A stretch of DNA of 64,000 nt from Phycisphaerales bacterium (GCA_029260515.1 JAJDDC010000095.1:1-64000), one strand, 5' to 3'; numbered from the stretch's first letter, positions 42,098 to 51,767 are shown. Notes: generated by a model from the letters alone, not told the origin. Program-made: numbers and translations.

Positions 42098-43033
42098 TCA
42101 GGTCGCGGGCAGGAACAGCTCGGCGATCATGCAGCGCAGGCTGCCGCCGCCGACGCGTTCGATCGTGGGGATCGGGGCGTGGACGGTGCGGAGGCCCTTG
42201 GATTCCAGCGTCGCGAGCTGATCGGGCGTGAGCGCGTCGTGGGCCGTGGTAGACATGGCGATGCGCGGGGCGCCCCGCGTCGAGCGGAGTTCGAGCATGT
42301 TGCCCACAAAGGCGAGCACCTGGTCGCGGGTGATCTCGATGAGCGTGTGCGATGATTTTTTGAATGATTCACGCACGCGTTGGCGGTCGTGCTCGGCGAC
42401 CGACTCCATGCAGACGACCGCGGCGTCGGTCCCGACGCACATCATGACGTTGGTGTGGTAGTACGGGGCCCCTTGGGCATCGGTCGCGTCGAACAGGACG
42501 CCGGCGTGGCCCAGGCGCGCACAGAACGCATCGAAGGCGGCGTCGTGCGTGCGCGGCGAGCGGCACGCGTACGCGATCTTGTTCACGCGGTCGAGCACGA
42601 GCGAGCCCGTGCCCTCAAGATACTGGCCCTTGTTCTCGTGGGCGCGGACGAGCCACGAATCGAGAATGCGCAGCGACAACCCGTTCTCGGCGGCGACGCG
42701 TTCGAGCGTCTCGGGGCGACGCTCGCGACGACGCGCTTGCGAGAGCATCGGGTAGAGCACCGCCCGTCCGTCGGCGTGCGTCGAGAACCAGTTGTTCGGG
42801 AAGACGGCGTCCGGGCGGGGCGGCTCGGGCGTGTCATCGACGACGATGACGCGGACGCCCGCGTCGCGCAGGACATCGACGGCGGCGTCGAACTCCTCGC
42901 GGGCCAAGGCCCCCACCGCCGCCGCGTCGATGCCGGCGCCGTGCTGGAAGGGGTTGGAGGCGCTGGTTTCGGGGTTCGACCCGAAGTGCGCCGGGCGGAC
43001 CATGAGGACGGTGTCGGTGGTCTGCGCGTTCAA
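42098..43033 (-). CDS. CtlX-like citrulline/arginine-deiminase-superfamily hydrolase
   Basis: A 311-aa guanidino-group-modifying enzyme of the CtlX type. [15 protein letters not shown] opens the fold, F-P-N-N-W is a substrate-site motif, G-T-G-S-L-V-L-D-R gives the catalytic acid region, and G-G-G-S-L-R-C-M-I near the end holds the nucleophile Cys. CtlX-type enzymes hydrolyse citrulline to ornithine, ammonia and CO2. TTG 43033 is used as start because it overlaps the scoB stop by four bases (TTGA) and adds M-N-A-Q-T-T-D before the conserved start. Confidence 0.85.
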   Translation of the reverse strand: MNAQTTDTVLMVRPAHFGSNPETSASNPFQHGAGIDAAAVGALAREEFDAAVDVLRDAGVRVIVVDDTPEPPRPDAVFPNNWFSTHADGRAVLYPMLSQARRRERRPETLERVAAENGLSLRILDSWLVRAHENKGQYLEGTGSLVLDRVNKIAYACRSPRTHDAAFDAFCARLGHAGVLFDATDAQGAPYYHTNVMMCVGTDAAVVCMESVAEHDRQRVRESFKKSSHTLIEITRDQVLAFVGNMLELRSTRGAPRIAMSTTAHDALTPDQLATLESKGLRTVHAPIPTIERVGGGSLRCMIAELFLPAT

Positions 43034-43692
43034 ACGCTCATCTCGATGGGCTCGCGGTCGGTCAGGATCTCGGCGCTCGTCTTCGATTTCACCTCGTCCA
43101 TGCTCACGCCGGGCGCGAGCTCGGTCAGGCGGAAGCGGCCCGCGTCGGCGTCGAACTCGAGCACGCACAGGTCGGTGATGATCATGTCGATGCACGCGAG
43201 CCCGGTGAGCGGGAGCGTGCACTCGGGGACGATCTTGGGGTCGCCCTTCTTGGAGCAGTGCTCCATGGTGACGACGACTTTCTTGACGCCGGCGACGAGG
43301 TCCATGGCGCCGCCCATGCCCTTGATCATCTTGCCCGGGATCATCCAGTTGGCGATGTCGCCTGCCTGGCTGATCTCCATGGCGCCGAGGATGCACATGT
43401 CGATGTGCCCGCCGCGGATCATGGCGAACGAGTCTGCGGAGGAGAAGTAGCTGGCGCCCTCGCGTGCGGTGATGGTCTGCTTGCCCGCGTTGATGAGGTC
43501 GGCGTCGATGTCGGCCTCGGCGGGGAAGGGGCCGATGCCCAGCAGACCGTTCTCGCTCTGGAGCCAGACGTCCATGCCCTCGGGGATGTGGTTGGCGACG
43601 AGCGTGGGCATGCCGATGCCGAGGTTGACGATGAAGCCGTCCTGGAGTTCGGCGGCGGCGCGGCGGGTGATTTGGTCGCGGGTGAGTGCCAT
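43030..43692 (-). CDS. scoB: 3-oxoacid CoA-transferase subunit B
   Basis: A 220-aa B subunit of the class I CoA-transferase (SCOT/AtoA-like). The catalytic Glu lies in [19 protein letters not shown] and [10 protein letters not shown] are family motifs. It moves CoA between succinyl-CoA and acetoacetate-type acids. Its partner subunit A is not adjacent but lies at 49820-50575. ATG 43692 is preferred over TTG 43698. It overlaps the citrulline hydrolase gene by four bases. Confidence 0.93.
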   Translation of the reverse strand: MALTRDQITRRAAAELQDGFIVNLGIGMPTLVANHIPEGMDVWLQSENGLLGIGPFPAEADIDADLINAGKQTITAREGASYFSSADSFAMIRGGHIDMCILGAMEISQAGDIANWMIPGKMIKGMGGAMDLVAGVKKVVVTMEHCSKKGDPKIVPECTLPLTGLACIDMIITDLCVLEFDADAGRFRLTELAPGVSMDEVKSKTSAEILTDREPIEMSV

Positions 43693-43739
43693 GGGCAAAG
43701 GATATAGGAGGCGGCGTCGGCGATCGCGTCTCAGGGTCG

Positions 43740-44009
43740 TCAGCCCCGCATCATCCTGTGCAGGCGGCGGATCTTCGACCGGGTCGAGAGGACAGAACCG
43801 ACAAGCAGGAAGGGCACGCCGACGGCCGCGATGCCCACGTGACGCAGGATCCGGTCCGGGCGGTCCTCCTCGGCGACGTCGGGCTGGGCGAGCGCGTCGG
43901 TGGTGGCCTGCTGGTAGAGGTCGTTGATCTCTCGGAGGGCGCCGATGAGGCCGTAGGCGATGATCCCTATACCCACGATCATCAGGATGGTCCCGAGAGC
44001 CTTCTTCAT
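43740..44009 (-). CDS. Small two-helix membrane protein (89 aa)
   Basis: Two hydrophobic helices (residues 4-24 and about 57-72) separated by an acidic soluble part, with a basic C-terminus. No family recognised. Located between scoB and the HAD gene on the same strand, probably transcribed with the latter. GGAG occurs about 12 bases upstream of ATG 44009. Confidence 0.6.
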   Translation of the reverse strand: MKKALGTILMIVGIGIIAYGLIGALREINDLYQQATTDALAQPDVAEEDRPDRILRHVGIAAVGVPFLLVGSVLSTRSKIRRLHRMMRG

Positions 44010-44045
44010 AGGCGTCGTGTCTCCGGGTGAGTCTACTGCGTTGCG

Positions 44046-44714
44046 TCAGGCGCCGAGTGTGTCGGCGAGTTCGGCCAGGGTGGCGACCTCGGCGTCAGCG
44101 ATCGTGTCGCCGCCTCCCGAGGCGCTTGCGCCGGCGCGGTTGACCCAGACGGTCGGGAAACCGAGCGCGCGTGCGGGGGCGATGTCGTGGTACCGGCTCT
44201 CGGCGGCGTGCAGGATGTTCGGGGCGTCGAGGCGGAGGCGGGCGCTGACCTCCTTGAAGTGCGTGGGCGCGGGTTTGTACGAGCGGACCTGCTCGGCGGT
44301 CACAACCGCGTCGAAGTCGATCCCGAGTTTCTTGAGTGTGTGCGCCATCAGGTCGTCGTCGATGTTGCTCACGATCGCCAGGCGGCTGATCGCCTTCAGG
44401 CGACGCAGGGCCTCGACCGTGTCCGGGAACGGGCGCCAGTCCTTGACCGATTCTGGCAGCGAGTCCGCCTCGGCGTCGGTCGCGCCCGGGACCAGGGCGC
44501 GGAAGACCTCACGCAGCACGGCCCGGTACGGGCGCCAGGCGCGGGATTCAGTGTTTCGCTCGTGCTCGGCGAATCGGGCGACGAGCGCGGCGTCGTTGTC
44601 GATCGCGATGCGGTCGCGGAACGGCGTGAGGGCGGACAGGATGCCCCCCGACCAGTCGACGAGCGTGCCGTAGCAGTCGAAGGTGATCGCGTCGGGGTGG
44701 GTCCGGGTCTGCAT
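44046..44714 (-). CDS. HAD-superfamily hydrolase, haloacid dehalogenase type II-like
   Basis: A 222-aa HAD protein. Motif I is [10 protein letters not shown] (nucleophile Asp), motif II S-N-I-D-D, motif III K in S-Y-K-P-A-P, and the motif IV region includes A-E-S-R-Y-H-D. The D-C-Y-G-T-L start is typical of 2-haloacid dehalogenases and related phosphatases; substrate unknown. ATG 44714 is chosen over TTG 44720. Confidence 0.85.
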   Translation of the reverse strand: MQTRTHPDAITFDCYGTLVDWSGGILSALTPFRDRIAIDNDAALVARFAEHERNTESRAWRPYRAVLREVFRALVPGATDAEADSLPESVKDWRPFPDTVEALRRLKAISRLAIVSNIDDDLMAHTLKKLGIDFDAVVTAEQVRSYKPAPTHFKEVSARLRLDAPNILHAAESRYHDIAPARALGFPTVWVNRAGASASGGGDTIADAEVATLAELADTLGA

Positions 44715-44760
44715 GGACAAGGATAGCTTGCGCGGGCTACGGCGCAGACGCGGGCCGCGC

Positions 44761-46104
44761 TCAGGCGTCGTCGGTCGCGTTCGGCGTGACGTAGTCGAGG
44801 CTCATGCAGTAGCCGGCGCGCCAGATGGGGTATTCGACCTCGCACCGGAACCCGACGAGGTCGTTCGGGTTCCAGCCCAGACGCTCGAAGGTGCGGGCGG
44901 TCAGCTCGGCGTGGCGGGTGTAGAACGGGGACGCGGCGGCGGACACCCCCACGCCCAGCAACTGGAGCTTGGGCTGGGCGGGGAAACGGGTGAGCCAGCG
45001 GTCGCCTGTCGGGCTCTCGAGGTTTGGGTACCACATCTGCGCGTCCACGGCGGGGCGGAACATGCGTTCCATCTCGCGGTGGAAGTAGACATCGAATATC
45101 AGGCGGCGGCTCGGGCAGTTGACAAGGCTCCAGACCGAGTCGAGCGCGGGCGAGCCGTCCGGGTTGAGGCGTGGGTGCGTGAAGCGTCGGGCGGTGACGA
45201 TATCGAACATCTGCCCGGGCTCGAGGCGTTCGGGATCGACGACCTGGACGAGCTGCGAGCCGGGGCCGCGGGTGGTCACGGTCGGCAGGGGCGTGGTAGA
45301 GAACTCGGCGAGGATGGCCGAGGGTGTGACGCCCTTTGCGGGCTGCTCATCGAGAGAAACCGGCGCGGGCTGGGGTTCACTCTCGGGATCGAGCGTGTCG
45401 CCCGCGAGGATGGAGGCGGGGATGCCGCCCGGTGTGACGGTGGTGCCGATGAGGCCATTGACAACGGCGCGTTCGATCTTGTCGGGCTGTCCCGGCGCGG
45501 GTCGGTAGGCCTCGAGGCTGATGGCGACCTCGCAGGCGCGCCCGGTGACGTTGGCGGCGGCGTTGAAGAGGTCCGCACGCGCCTCGACGGAGCAGAGCGT
45601 GTGCGCGTCGGCGCCCGCTTCGGCCGCGGCGATGCGGTCGGCGAGCTTGGACTGGCTGCCCGCGTTCTCACGGATGAAGCGGTCGAAGTCGCGGACCGCG
45701 GCCCCGCCGAGGGCGACGAGGCTCTGATCGACCCCTACGCGGGCACACCCGTCGAGGAACTGCTCGAGGCCCTTGACGCCCGGGAGGCGGGCGAGCGTGC
45801 CCGCGTCTGCGGCGGGCTCGGCGAGCACGGAGACGACGCGCTGACATGTGTTGCGTACGACGTCGATGTGCCGTGCCATTCCGGAGGCGCCGCGGGCGTG
45901 CTCCGGGAGTGCGGCGACGATCGAGCCCAGCTCACCCCTGAGGCGCGAGGCCAGACGCTCGGCACGCCCCCACTGCTCTGAGGACAGGGGATCGGCTCGT
46001 CGGGGCGCCATCGTCACGGGCATGACCCGGACGATACCGGATCCCCGCCCAGATGTGGGGAGGACGGGGGCCGCGGGGGTCTGGCGTGGTGGTCGCTGGC
46101 TCAT
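44761..46104 (-). CDS. Unnamed-family protein (447 aa), homologue of the gene at 8572-9816
   Basis: A soluble, mostly helical protein. Aligned by eye with the protein at 8572-9816 it shares a helical N-terminal half (L-x-x-x-x-R-V-V-S, A-x-x-x-F-x-R-F-I-R-E-N-A-G-S), a second block with R-A-x-L-x-N-A-A-A-N-V-T-G-R-A, then P-x-P-x-x-P-x-K-I, and a C-terminal block with L-G-W-N-P-N-D-L and F-R-C-E-V-E-Y-P-I. It is not a named family to my knowledge. The start is uncertain: ATG 46104, 46023 or 46011; none has a convincing ribosome site. It diverges from the HAF-repeat gene. Confidence 0.6.
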   Translation of the reverse strand: MSQRPPRQTPAAPVLPTSGRGSGIVRVMPVTMAPRRADPLSSEQWGRAERLASRLRGELGSIVAALPEHARGASGMARHIDVVRNTCQRVVSVLAEPAADAGTLARLPGVKGLEQFLDGCARVGVDQSLVALGGAAVRDFDRFIRENAGSQSKLADRIAAAEAGADAHTLCSVEARADLFNAAANVTGRACEVAISLEAYRPAPGQPDKIERAVVNGLIGTTVTPGGIPASILAGDTLDPESEPQPAPVSLDEQPAKGVTPSAILAEFSTTPLPTVTTRGPGSQLVQVVDPERLEPGQMFDIVTARRFTHPRLNPDGSPALDSVWSLVNCPSRRLIFDVYFHREMERMFRPAVDAQMWYPNLESPTGDRWLTRFPAQPKLQLLGVGVSAAASPFYTRHAELTARTFERLGWNPNDLVGFRCEVEYPIWRAGYCMSLDYVTPNATDDA

Positions 46105-46268
46105 GGAAAAATCTGGGGGTGGCCCATTGACATGAAATCTGTCCCGATATTATCCTCAGGACAGACTTGAAAATCAAGCGCGTCGTGGGAAAGATCCCAC
46201 CGTCCTGTGTGCCCGGGCCAATCGCGACACCCCCGGATCCCAACGAGATCCCAATCGGAGAAGACGGC

Positions 46269-47513
46269 ATGAAGACGGCTGGAAGCATCGGCGGAGCGGG
46301 TCTGGCGTTGGTCGTGGCCTGCGGGACGGCGGTCGCGGGCGGGCAGGTCGTCCGCCTGGACACCCTGGGCGGGACCGACTCGGTCGCCTGGGACATCAAC
46401 GACAACGGGCAGATCGTTGGTCAGGCCAACCTCGCGGGCGACGCGGTCGCCCACGGCGTGCTCTGGGAGAACGGCGCGGCGACGGACCTTGGCGCCTGGG
46501 GGGGCGCGGGGGACATCTCGACGGCCGAGGCGATCAACAACGGCGGGCAGATCATCGGGTACTCCGAGCTGTCCTCGGGCCTGCGCGAGGCGACGCTGTG
46601 GGCGCCCGACCTGAGCATGCGGAATCTGGGGATCGAGATGGGCGCCGCGGGTAGTTCGATCCCGTGGGACATCAACGAGCAGGGCGAGGTGTGCGGTCAG
46701 GCGGCGCTGTCGCCCGGCTTCTCCAAGGGCTTCGTCTGGGACGACGTCAACGGCGCGCGGACCGAGGGGACCGTGTCCTTCTACATGGGCGGCGCCAACA
46801 AGGGGATGAACAACAGCAGCGTGCTCGTGGGTCACGGGTTCTTCTTCGGCGACCCGGACATGGCGATGCTCGCGACGCCCGACGGGCGCGGCGCGTGGGA
46901 CGAGTTCGAGATCGGTCCGCCAGGCTTCACGTTCAGTATTGCGACGGAGATCAACGACGCGGGCGTGGTCGTCGGGTTCACGAACGCCGACAGCCCGGGG
47001 CCCTGGAACGCGTGCATCTTCACGCAGACCCCGCCCGGATACGCCACGCTGGGCACGCTGCCCGAGCTGGAGAACTCCGAGGCGTACGACGTCAACGAGG
47101 CGGGCGTGGTCGTCGGGTTCTCGTGGGACGACGACTTCCTGCTGCCCGAGCGTGCGTGGGTGTACCTGGACGGCGAGCTGCACGACCTCAACGACCTGCT
47201 CGTCGGGCGGGGCGAGACGGGGTTCTCGCAGCTGCTGGCCGCGACCGGGATCAACGAGGACAACGACATCGTCGGGTACGGGCTGACGACCGACGGCGCA
47301 ATCGCGGGCTTTGTGATCGAGGCCTACGGGCTTGAAGCTTGCGCCGCGGACCTGGCCGAGCCGTTCGGGCAGCTCGATTTCTCTGACGTGACGGCGTTCC
47401 TGGTCGCGTTCGCGGGGATGGCGCCCGAGGCGGACCTGGCCGAGCCGTTCGGGCAGTTCGACTTCTCCGACGTCGTCGGGTTCCTGACCGTGTTCGGCTC
47501 GGGCTGCCCGTGA
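46269..47513 (+). CDS. Secreted HAF-repeat protein with GC-type dockerin
   Basis: A 414-aa exported protein. Signal peptide residues 1-23. Residues about 25-355 hold repeated D-I-N-D-N-G-Q-I-V-G / A-I-N-N-G-G-Q-I-I-G / D-I-N-E-Q-G-E-V-C-G / E-I-N-D-A-G-V-V-V-G units, the HAF-type extracellular repeats. The C-terminal GC-type dockerin (about 358-414) has two halves, D-L-A-E-P-F-G-Q-L-D-F-S-D-V and D-L-A-E-P-F-G-Q-F-D-F-S-D-V, ending G-C-P. Probably an extracellular or cell-surface protein. GGAG lies 9 bases upstream of ATG 46269. Confidence 0.88.
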   Translation: MKTAGSIGGAGLALVVACGTAVAGGQVVRLDTLGGTDSVAWDINDNGQIVGQANLAGDAVAHGVLWENGAATDLGAWGGAGDISTAEAINNGGQIIGYSELSSGLREATLWAPDLSMRNLGIEMGAAGSSIPWDINEQGEVCGQAALSPGFSKGFVWDDVNGARTEGTVSFYMGGANKGMNNSSVLVGHGFFFGDPDMAMLATPDGRGAWDEFEIGPPGFTFSIATEINDAGVVVGFTNADSPGPWNACIFTQTPPGYATLGTLPELENSEAYDVNEAGVVVGFSWDDDFLLPERAWVYLDGELHDLNDLLVGRGETGFSQLLAATGINEDNDIVGYGLTTDGAIAGFVIEAYGLEACAADLAEPFGQLDFSDVTAFLVAFAGMAPEADLAEPFGQFDFSDVVGFLTVFGSGCP

Positions 47514-47622
47514 GCGCGAGAGTTTCTGAATCTGACCGTCGTGCACGAGACCGTCGGCGGTCGGCGTCGGCGCGTTTCGCCAGATTACACAGACTCGATT
47601 TGTTCGAGAGAGGAGATTTGTG

Positions 47623-48300
47623 ATGAGAACATTGATCGCGGGCGCGGCAATCGCGGCCCTGACAGGTATCGCGGCGGGAGACGTCGCCAACTTCGACGCC
47701 GACGCCGAGGGCTTCAAGGGGTCCAGCTTCACTTCCGGCGGGATCACTTTCTTCGACCTCAACACCGTCACGGGCGAGAACCCGGACGGGTCGGGGTTCG
47801 GCCCCGGGGACTACGGCACGGACCTGATCGTGGAGCGGGCGGTCGCGCTGTTCAACGACTTCCCGGGCGTGGTCAGCTCGCCCAACGTGCTCAGCTGGGG
47901 AAGCGCATTCGTCCCGGGCGACAACCTGTCGGTCAACATCTTTTCGACGGTCTCGATGACCAATGGGTCGGTGCAGAACTCGGCGAGCCTCGATCTGCTG
48001 TACTTCGAGAACGGGCCTTGGGGCGCGATCGACATCCACTTCGACGCGCTGCTCGGCGGCTCGGTCGTCGCCAGCAACGTGCTGACAGTTTCAGACCTGG
48101 GCGGGCGCGACAACATCACCAGCACCCACCTCTCGATCAACGGCGTGGAGTTCGATGAGCTTCGTCTGTACGCCCAGTTCGGCAACGGGACCAACACCGT
48201 GATCGCGGGCGTGATCGACAACGTCACGATCACGCCGGCGCCCGGGGCGGCGTCGCTGCTCGTCATCGGGGGCCTCGTCGGCGCGCGTCGGCGGCGCTAG
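47623..48300 (+). CDS. Secreted protein with PEP-CTERM-like tail (225 aa)
   Basis: An exported protein with signal peptide residues 1-18 and a beta-rich body (F-D-A-D-A-E-G-F-K, I-D-N-V-T-I-T-P-A-P-G). The C-terminal tail is P-A-P-G-A-A-S-L-L-V-I-G-G-L then a short run and A-R-R-R-R, the sorting signal found on other proteins here. ATG 47623 is chosen: GGAG is 7 bases upstream; the GTG just before is less likely. A good terminator follows. Confidence 0.8.
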   Translation: MRTLIAGAAIAALTGIAAGDVANFDADAEGFKGSSFTSGGITFFDLNTVTGENPDGSGFGPGDYGTDLIVERAVALFNDFPGVVSSPNVLSWGSAFVPGDNLSVNIFSTVSMTNGSVQNSASLDLLYFENGPWGAIDIHFDALLGGSVVASNVLTVSDLGGRDNITSTHLSINGVEFDELRLYAQFGNGTNTVIAGVIDNVTITPAPGAASLLVIGGLVGARRRR

Positions 48301-48351
48301 GCACGGCACTCTCTCCCGCGGGCGTCCACGACCCTCGCCTGGCGGGAACCC

Positions 48352-48390
48352 GCGGGCCGTCCCTCCCCTGGGGCGGCCCGCCCCCTTTTT
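48352..48390 (+). terminator. Terminator of the gene at 47623-48300
   Basis: A 12-bp stem with one G-U pair (48352-48363 with 48370-48381), 6-base loop, then a C-rich stretch and five T's at 48386-48390. Confidence 0.75.
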
Positions 48391-48392
48391 GG

Positions 48393-49097
48393 CTAGGTGA
48401 TCCGGAGCGCCGGGCGGAGGCCACGGCGGCTGGTGACGGGCTTGCGAGCGAGCGTGACGGTCCGGGGGTACCACAACCAGACGCGGAGGAACCAGAGCGG
48501 CTTGGCGAAAATGCCCCGGATGACCCGGGCGGCGCCGTGGATCCAGAGCGCCTCGAAGTCCTCGCCCGCGGGGCGGGGCTTGAGGGCGTGCGTGCGGGCG
48601 GCCCAGTGCTCACCCTCCTGGTGGTGGAACCAGAGACGGTCGAGGTCGGTCATGTCGGGGAAGACCTGGAACAGGCGCCCGGGCATGTCGGGGAGGAGCA
48701 GGTCGTCGCGGCTGGTCAGGGTGTCGAGGTGGTTTGCGTCGTCGAAGAGTGTCATGAACTCGGTGTAGTACGCGTTGGGTTTGAGCTTGTGGCGGTAGGC
48801 GATGAGGAAGCGGTCGAGGCCGGGCGAGCGCCAGACCTCGAGATGCGTCTCGGCGATGGTGCCGGCGGGGTGGGCGTAGGCGCCGACCCAGTGCCAGCCG
48901 TGGCGCTCGGCCCAGAGCCCGGTGGGGCGCGTCGCGTCGAGGAAGTCCTTGAACTTCTCGGGATCGAGTGGCTCCATCCGCGCGTCGGGCGAGAGGTAGG
49001 GGCGTGCGGCGTACCACATGAGTACGCCGGGGAAGAGGGCGACGAGGATTGCGCCGACGACGATGCCGACTATGGTGGTGACGGTCTGGGCGTCCAT
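48393..49097 (-). CDS. Membrane-anchored protein, paralogue of the gene at 49122-49802
   Basis: A 234-aa protein with one N-terminal helix (about residues 7-30) and a soluble domain. It matches the next gene by shared blocks: W-x-x-R-x-G-x-x-W-V-G-x, a Y-R/Y-H-L/H-K-L motif, a Q-V-F-x-D-x-x-x-L-D-x-x-x-x-H-H-x-x-G-E block. No known family. GGAG is 7 bases upstream of ATG 49097. The two genes sit 24 bases apart on the same strand and are likely an operon. Confidence 0.65.
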   Translation of the reverse strand: MDAQTVTTIVGIVVGAILVALFPGVLMWYAARPYLSPDARMEPLDPEKFKDFLDATRPTGLWAERHGWHWVGAYAHPAGTIAETHLEVWRSPGLDRFLIAYRHKLKPNAYYTEFMTLFDDANHLDTLTSRDDLLLPDMPGRLFQVFPDMTDLDRLWFHHQEGEHWAARTHALKPRPAGEDFEALWIHGAARVIRGIFAKPLWFLRVWLWYPRTVTLARKPVTSRRGLRPALRIT

Positions 49098-49121
49098 CGA
49101 CGGCTCCGCAGGCGGGCGAGT

Positions 49122-49802
49122 TCAGACGCGCTGGGGCGCCAGTTCGGGGTACCGACGTTCGATCGGCATGTTGGCGCGGCGCGACCTGGTGAGCATCCAC
49201 CACGGGACCCTCGTGACCCAGAACGGGATCGCGCGGACGTGGCGCACCTGCGCCCGGATCTCATCGGCGATGTACTCGTGGAAGGGCTGGTCGAAGGCCT
49301 CCCGCTGCACGCCGAGGGCTCGCTCGACGGCGGCCTCGCCCCGCATGTGATGGGCGAACTGCGTGTCCAGGTCCGCGTCGCCGAAGACCTGGGTGTAGCT
49401 CCCCGGCTGATTCGGGAGGAGGGTGCCGTCGGCGATGGAGCCGGTGGTCACACTGGACCCGCCGTCGAACTCCGTGACGAAGTCGTAGTAGCGTCTGGCG
49501 CGGAGGTGGTACGCGCACATGAACGCCGCCGCGCCGGGCGACTGCCACGCGAGGATGATGATCGCTGGATTCGCCGAAGCCCGGAGGCGGAAGCTGCCGA
49601 CCCACTCGAAGCCGTTGCGTGTCGCCCACTCGTTGTCCTGTCGCGAGGCCTCGACCGCCGCGCGGACCTCGCTCGGGTCGATGGGATCGACGTGGGCGGC
49701 CGCAAGCCCCCGCACGCCGAGGTAGACGAGCAGGCAGAAGCAGCCGAACACGACCACGGAGAGCACGACGACGAACAGGACCACAATCAGCCAATAGGGC
49801 AT
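49122..49802 (-). CDS. Membrane-anchored protein, paralogue of the gene at 48393-49097
   Basis: A 226-aa protein with an N-terminal membrane helix (about residues 4-28), then a domain with W-A-T-R-N-G-F-E-W-V-G-S and Y-T-Q-V-F-G-D-A-D-L-D-T-Q-F-A-H-H-M-R-G-E. The same blocks occur in its neighbour, so this is a tandem duplication. Function unknown. The ATG at 49802 is decided by GGAG 7 bases upstream; an ATG at 49832 has no site. It follows scoA by 17 bases. Confidence 0.65.
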   Translation of the reverse strand: MPYWLIVVLFVVVLSVVVFGCFCLLVYLGVRGLAAAHVDPIDPSEVRAAVEASRQDNEWATRNGFEWVGSFRLRASANPAIIILAWQSPGAAAFMCAYHLRARRYYDFVTEFDGGSSVTTGSIADGTLLPNQPGSYTQVFGDADLDTQFAHHMRGEAAVERALGVQREAFDQPFHEYIADEIRAQVRHVRAIPFWVTRVPWWMLTRSRRANMPIERRYPELAPQRV

Positions 49803-49819
49803 GCCACGCTCCCGCGATG

Positions 49820-50575
49820 TCAGCCCGAGCAAACCGTCCGCTGCTCGATGCGCTTCTCGCTGACGGTCTGAACGATCCGGTCCACGAAGGCGCCGGGGGT
49901 GTGGATGTTGTCGGGATCGAGCTCGCCAACGGGGACGATCTGCTCGACCTCGGCGACGGTGAAGGCGGCGGCGGTGGCCATCATGGGGTTGAAGTTGCGG
50001 GCGGTCTTGCGGAAGACGAGATTGCCGAACTCGTCGGCCTTCCAGGCCTTGACCAGGGCCAGGTCGCCGAAGAGGCCGGTCTCCATGACGTAGTCACGCT
50101 CGCGCCGGAACTCGGCGTTGACCTCGGGGGCGCTCATCGGGGGGGTGAAGGCGCGGGTCTCCTTGCCGTCGGCGACTTTGGTGCCCGCGCCCGAGGCGGT
50201 GTAGAAGGCGGGGATGCCCGCGCCGCCTGCGCGGACGCGTTCGGCGAGCGTCCCCTGGGGGTTGAACTCGACCTCGAGCTCGCCGGCGAGGAACTGGCGG
50301 GCGAACTCGTCGTTCTCGCCGACATAGCTGGAGATCATCTTGCGGATCTGCTTGGTCGCGAGCAGGAGGCCCAGGCCCCAGCCGTCCACGCCGGCGTTGT
50401 TGGAGACGCAGGTGATGCCCTTTACGCCTGTGTCACGGAGGGCGATGATGAGCTGCTCGGGGATGCCGCAGAGGCCGAAGCCGCCGACCATGCAGGTCAT
50501 ACCGTCGCGGACAACGCCCTTGTCGCGCAGGTCGGCGAGGGCGTCGGCGGCGGTGTCGGAGCGTTTGTCGATCAT
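49820..50575 (-). CDS. scoA: 3-oxoacid CoA-transferase subunit A
   Basis: A 251-aa A subunit of class I CoA-transferase. Family motifs are G-M-T-C-M-V-G-G-F-G-L-C-G-I-P-E, C-V-S-N-N-A-G, and F-N-P-Q-G-T-L-A-E-R-V-R-A-G-G-A-G-I-P-A-F-Y-T. With subunit B (43030-43692) it forms the heterodimer that swaps CoA between succinyl-CoA and acetoacetate. The two subunit genes are normally adjacent; here they are about 6 kb apart. ATG 50575 is the start; a GTG/ATG extension upstream has no support. Confidence 0.92.
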   Translation of the reverse strand: MIDKRSDTAADALADLRDKGVVRDGMTCMVGGFGLCGIPEQLIIALRDTGVKGITCVSNNAGVDGWGLGLLLATKQIRKMISSYVGENDEFARQFLAGELEVEFNPQGTLAERVRAGGAGIPAFYTASGAGTKVADGKETRAFTPPMSAPEVNAEFRRERDYVMETGLFGDLALVKAWKADEFGNLVFRKTARNFNPMMATAAAFTVAEVEQIVPVGELDPDNIHTPGAFVDRIVQTVSEKRIEQRTVCSG

Positions 50576-50726
50576 GGGACCATCTCTCGCACGCCGGTCA
50601 CTTGCGAGGACCGGCCTCTGGCGAGATCCGGCTCGGGCGGCGCCTGGTTCGGGTGTCGGTCCCGGCGCGCACAACATCCGCACGCCGGGATGCGGCGATG
50701 GTACCGCGCCGGGGGGGCGGGCGCGG

Positions 50727-51767
50727 TTACGGGTCGATGGCTTCGCGGGGGAAGATCAGGCCGTAGCCCTTGGCGTAGAGGCGCTGGACGACCGCGGACT
50801 GGAGCTGGGCGGGCGATGTGAGCCCCCAGGCCTCGAGCCACTCGGCGGGCACGGGGTCGCCGTCTGAGAGTTCGTCCCATGGGACGTTGTTGAGCCAGAC
50901 GGTGTTGCGGAGCGGCGCCTGCGCGGCGGGGATGCGGTCGATGGCGCTCATGATGCGGGCGTCGGCGTCCTCGCTCTCGGGGATCGTGGCGTAGCGGGAG
51001 ACGATGTACTGGAGGAGGGCGTAGTGGCGCCTGTCCTCGTAGGGCGTGCCGTTGGGGTGGCGGCGGAAGGACTCGAATCCGACCTCCATGTTGAAGGGCG
51101 CGAGGGCCTGGGCGAACATGGAGAACCACGCGAAGGGCGTGGAGCCATCGGGCGCGCCCCCGGGCGTGTAGAGGACGCTGCCGTCGATGACGATGCCGCA
51201 CGGGGCGCCGGTAATCTGGCTGATCCAGGCGGCGTCGTTCCACCATTTCATGAGACGATCGACGTTCACGACGAGCGGGTCCTCGACGCTCTCGTACGGC
51301 CCGACGTAGAGGAGGATCGGGACGCGCGATCCGGCGAGGGTGCTGACGAGGTTGATCAGGTCGTGGTAGGGCCACGCATCGAATGTCTGCGCGAGCATCT
51401 TCGGCCCGCTCCGGGGGCCATCGATATTGTTGAACAGAAGATAGAGGCCCGATTGGCGGGCGCGGCGTACCGTCGCGGCGAACTCGTTCCACCCGTTGAC
51501 CTCGCCACGAACAACCGGCATGTTGATGTGCACGCCGATGGCGGTGGGTGTGATCGGGTCGAGGACGTAGACCGGCGAGTTGATCCCACGCTCCGGGACC
51601 GCGTCGTCGGGCGCGGCATCGACTCGAGCGGCATCACTATCGAGCAGGGGCGGGTGGGCACGGACGGTTGCCGCGATGAGGCAGAGGGAAAGCGCGGAGA
51701 AAATGGCGAGTATCGCCGACCGATTTCGGGGCGCGGCACGGGGCGCCTCGGGTGGTGGTACGAACAC
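50727..51767 (-). CDS. Secreted protein of unknown function, tandem paralogue (346 aa)
   Basis: An exported protein. The signal peptide spans about residues 17-37. The body is alpha/beta with G-V-H-I-N-M-P-V, Y-L-L-F-N-N-I-D-G, L-L-Y-V-G-P-Y and E-V-G-F-E-S-F-R-R, the order of strands of a TIM-barrel-like (glycoside-hydrolase-like) domain. It aligns throughout with its neighbour at 51898-52929. GTG 51767 is decided by a ribosome site (GGAG 8 bases upstream). Catalytic residues are not certain. Confidence 0.7.
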   Translation of the reverse strand: MFVPPPEAPRAAPRNRSAILAIFSALSLCLIAATVRAHPPLLDSDAARVDAAPDDAVPERGINSPVYVLDPITPTAIGVHINMPVVRGEVNGWNEFAATVRRARQSGLYLLFNNIDGPRSGPKMLAQTFDAWPYHDLINLVSTLAGSRVPILLYVGPYESVEDPLVVNVDRLMKWWNDAAWISQITGAPCGIVIDGSVLYTPGGAPDGSTPFAWFSMFAQALAPFNMEVGFESFRRHPNGTPYEDRRHYALLQYIVSRYATIPESEDADARIMSAIDRIPAAQAPLRNTVWLNNVPWDELSDGDPVPAEWLEAWGLTSPAQLQSAVVQRLYAKGYGLIFPREAIDP

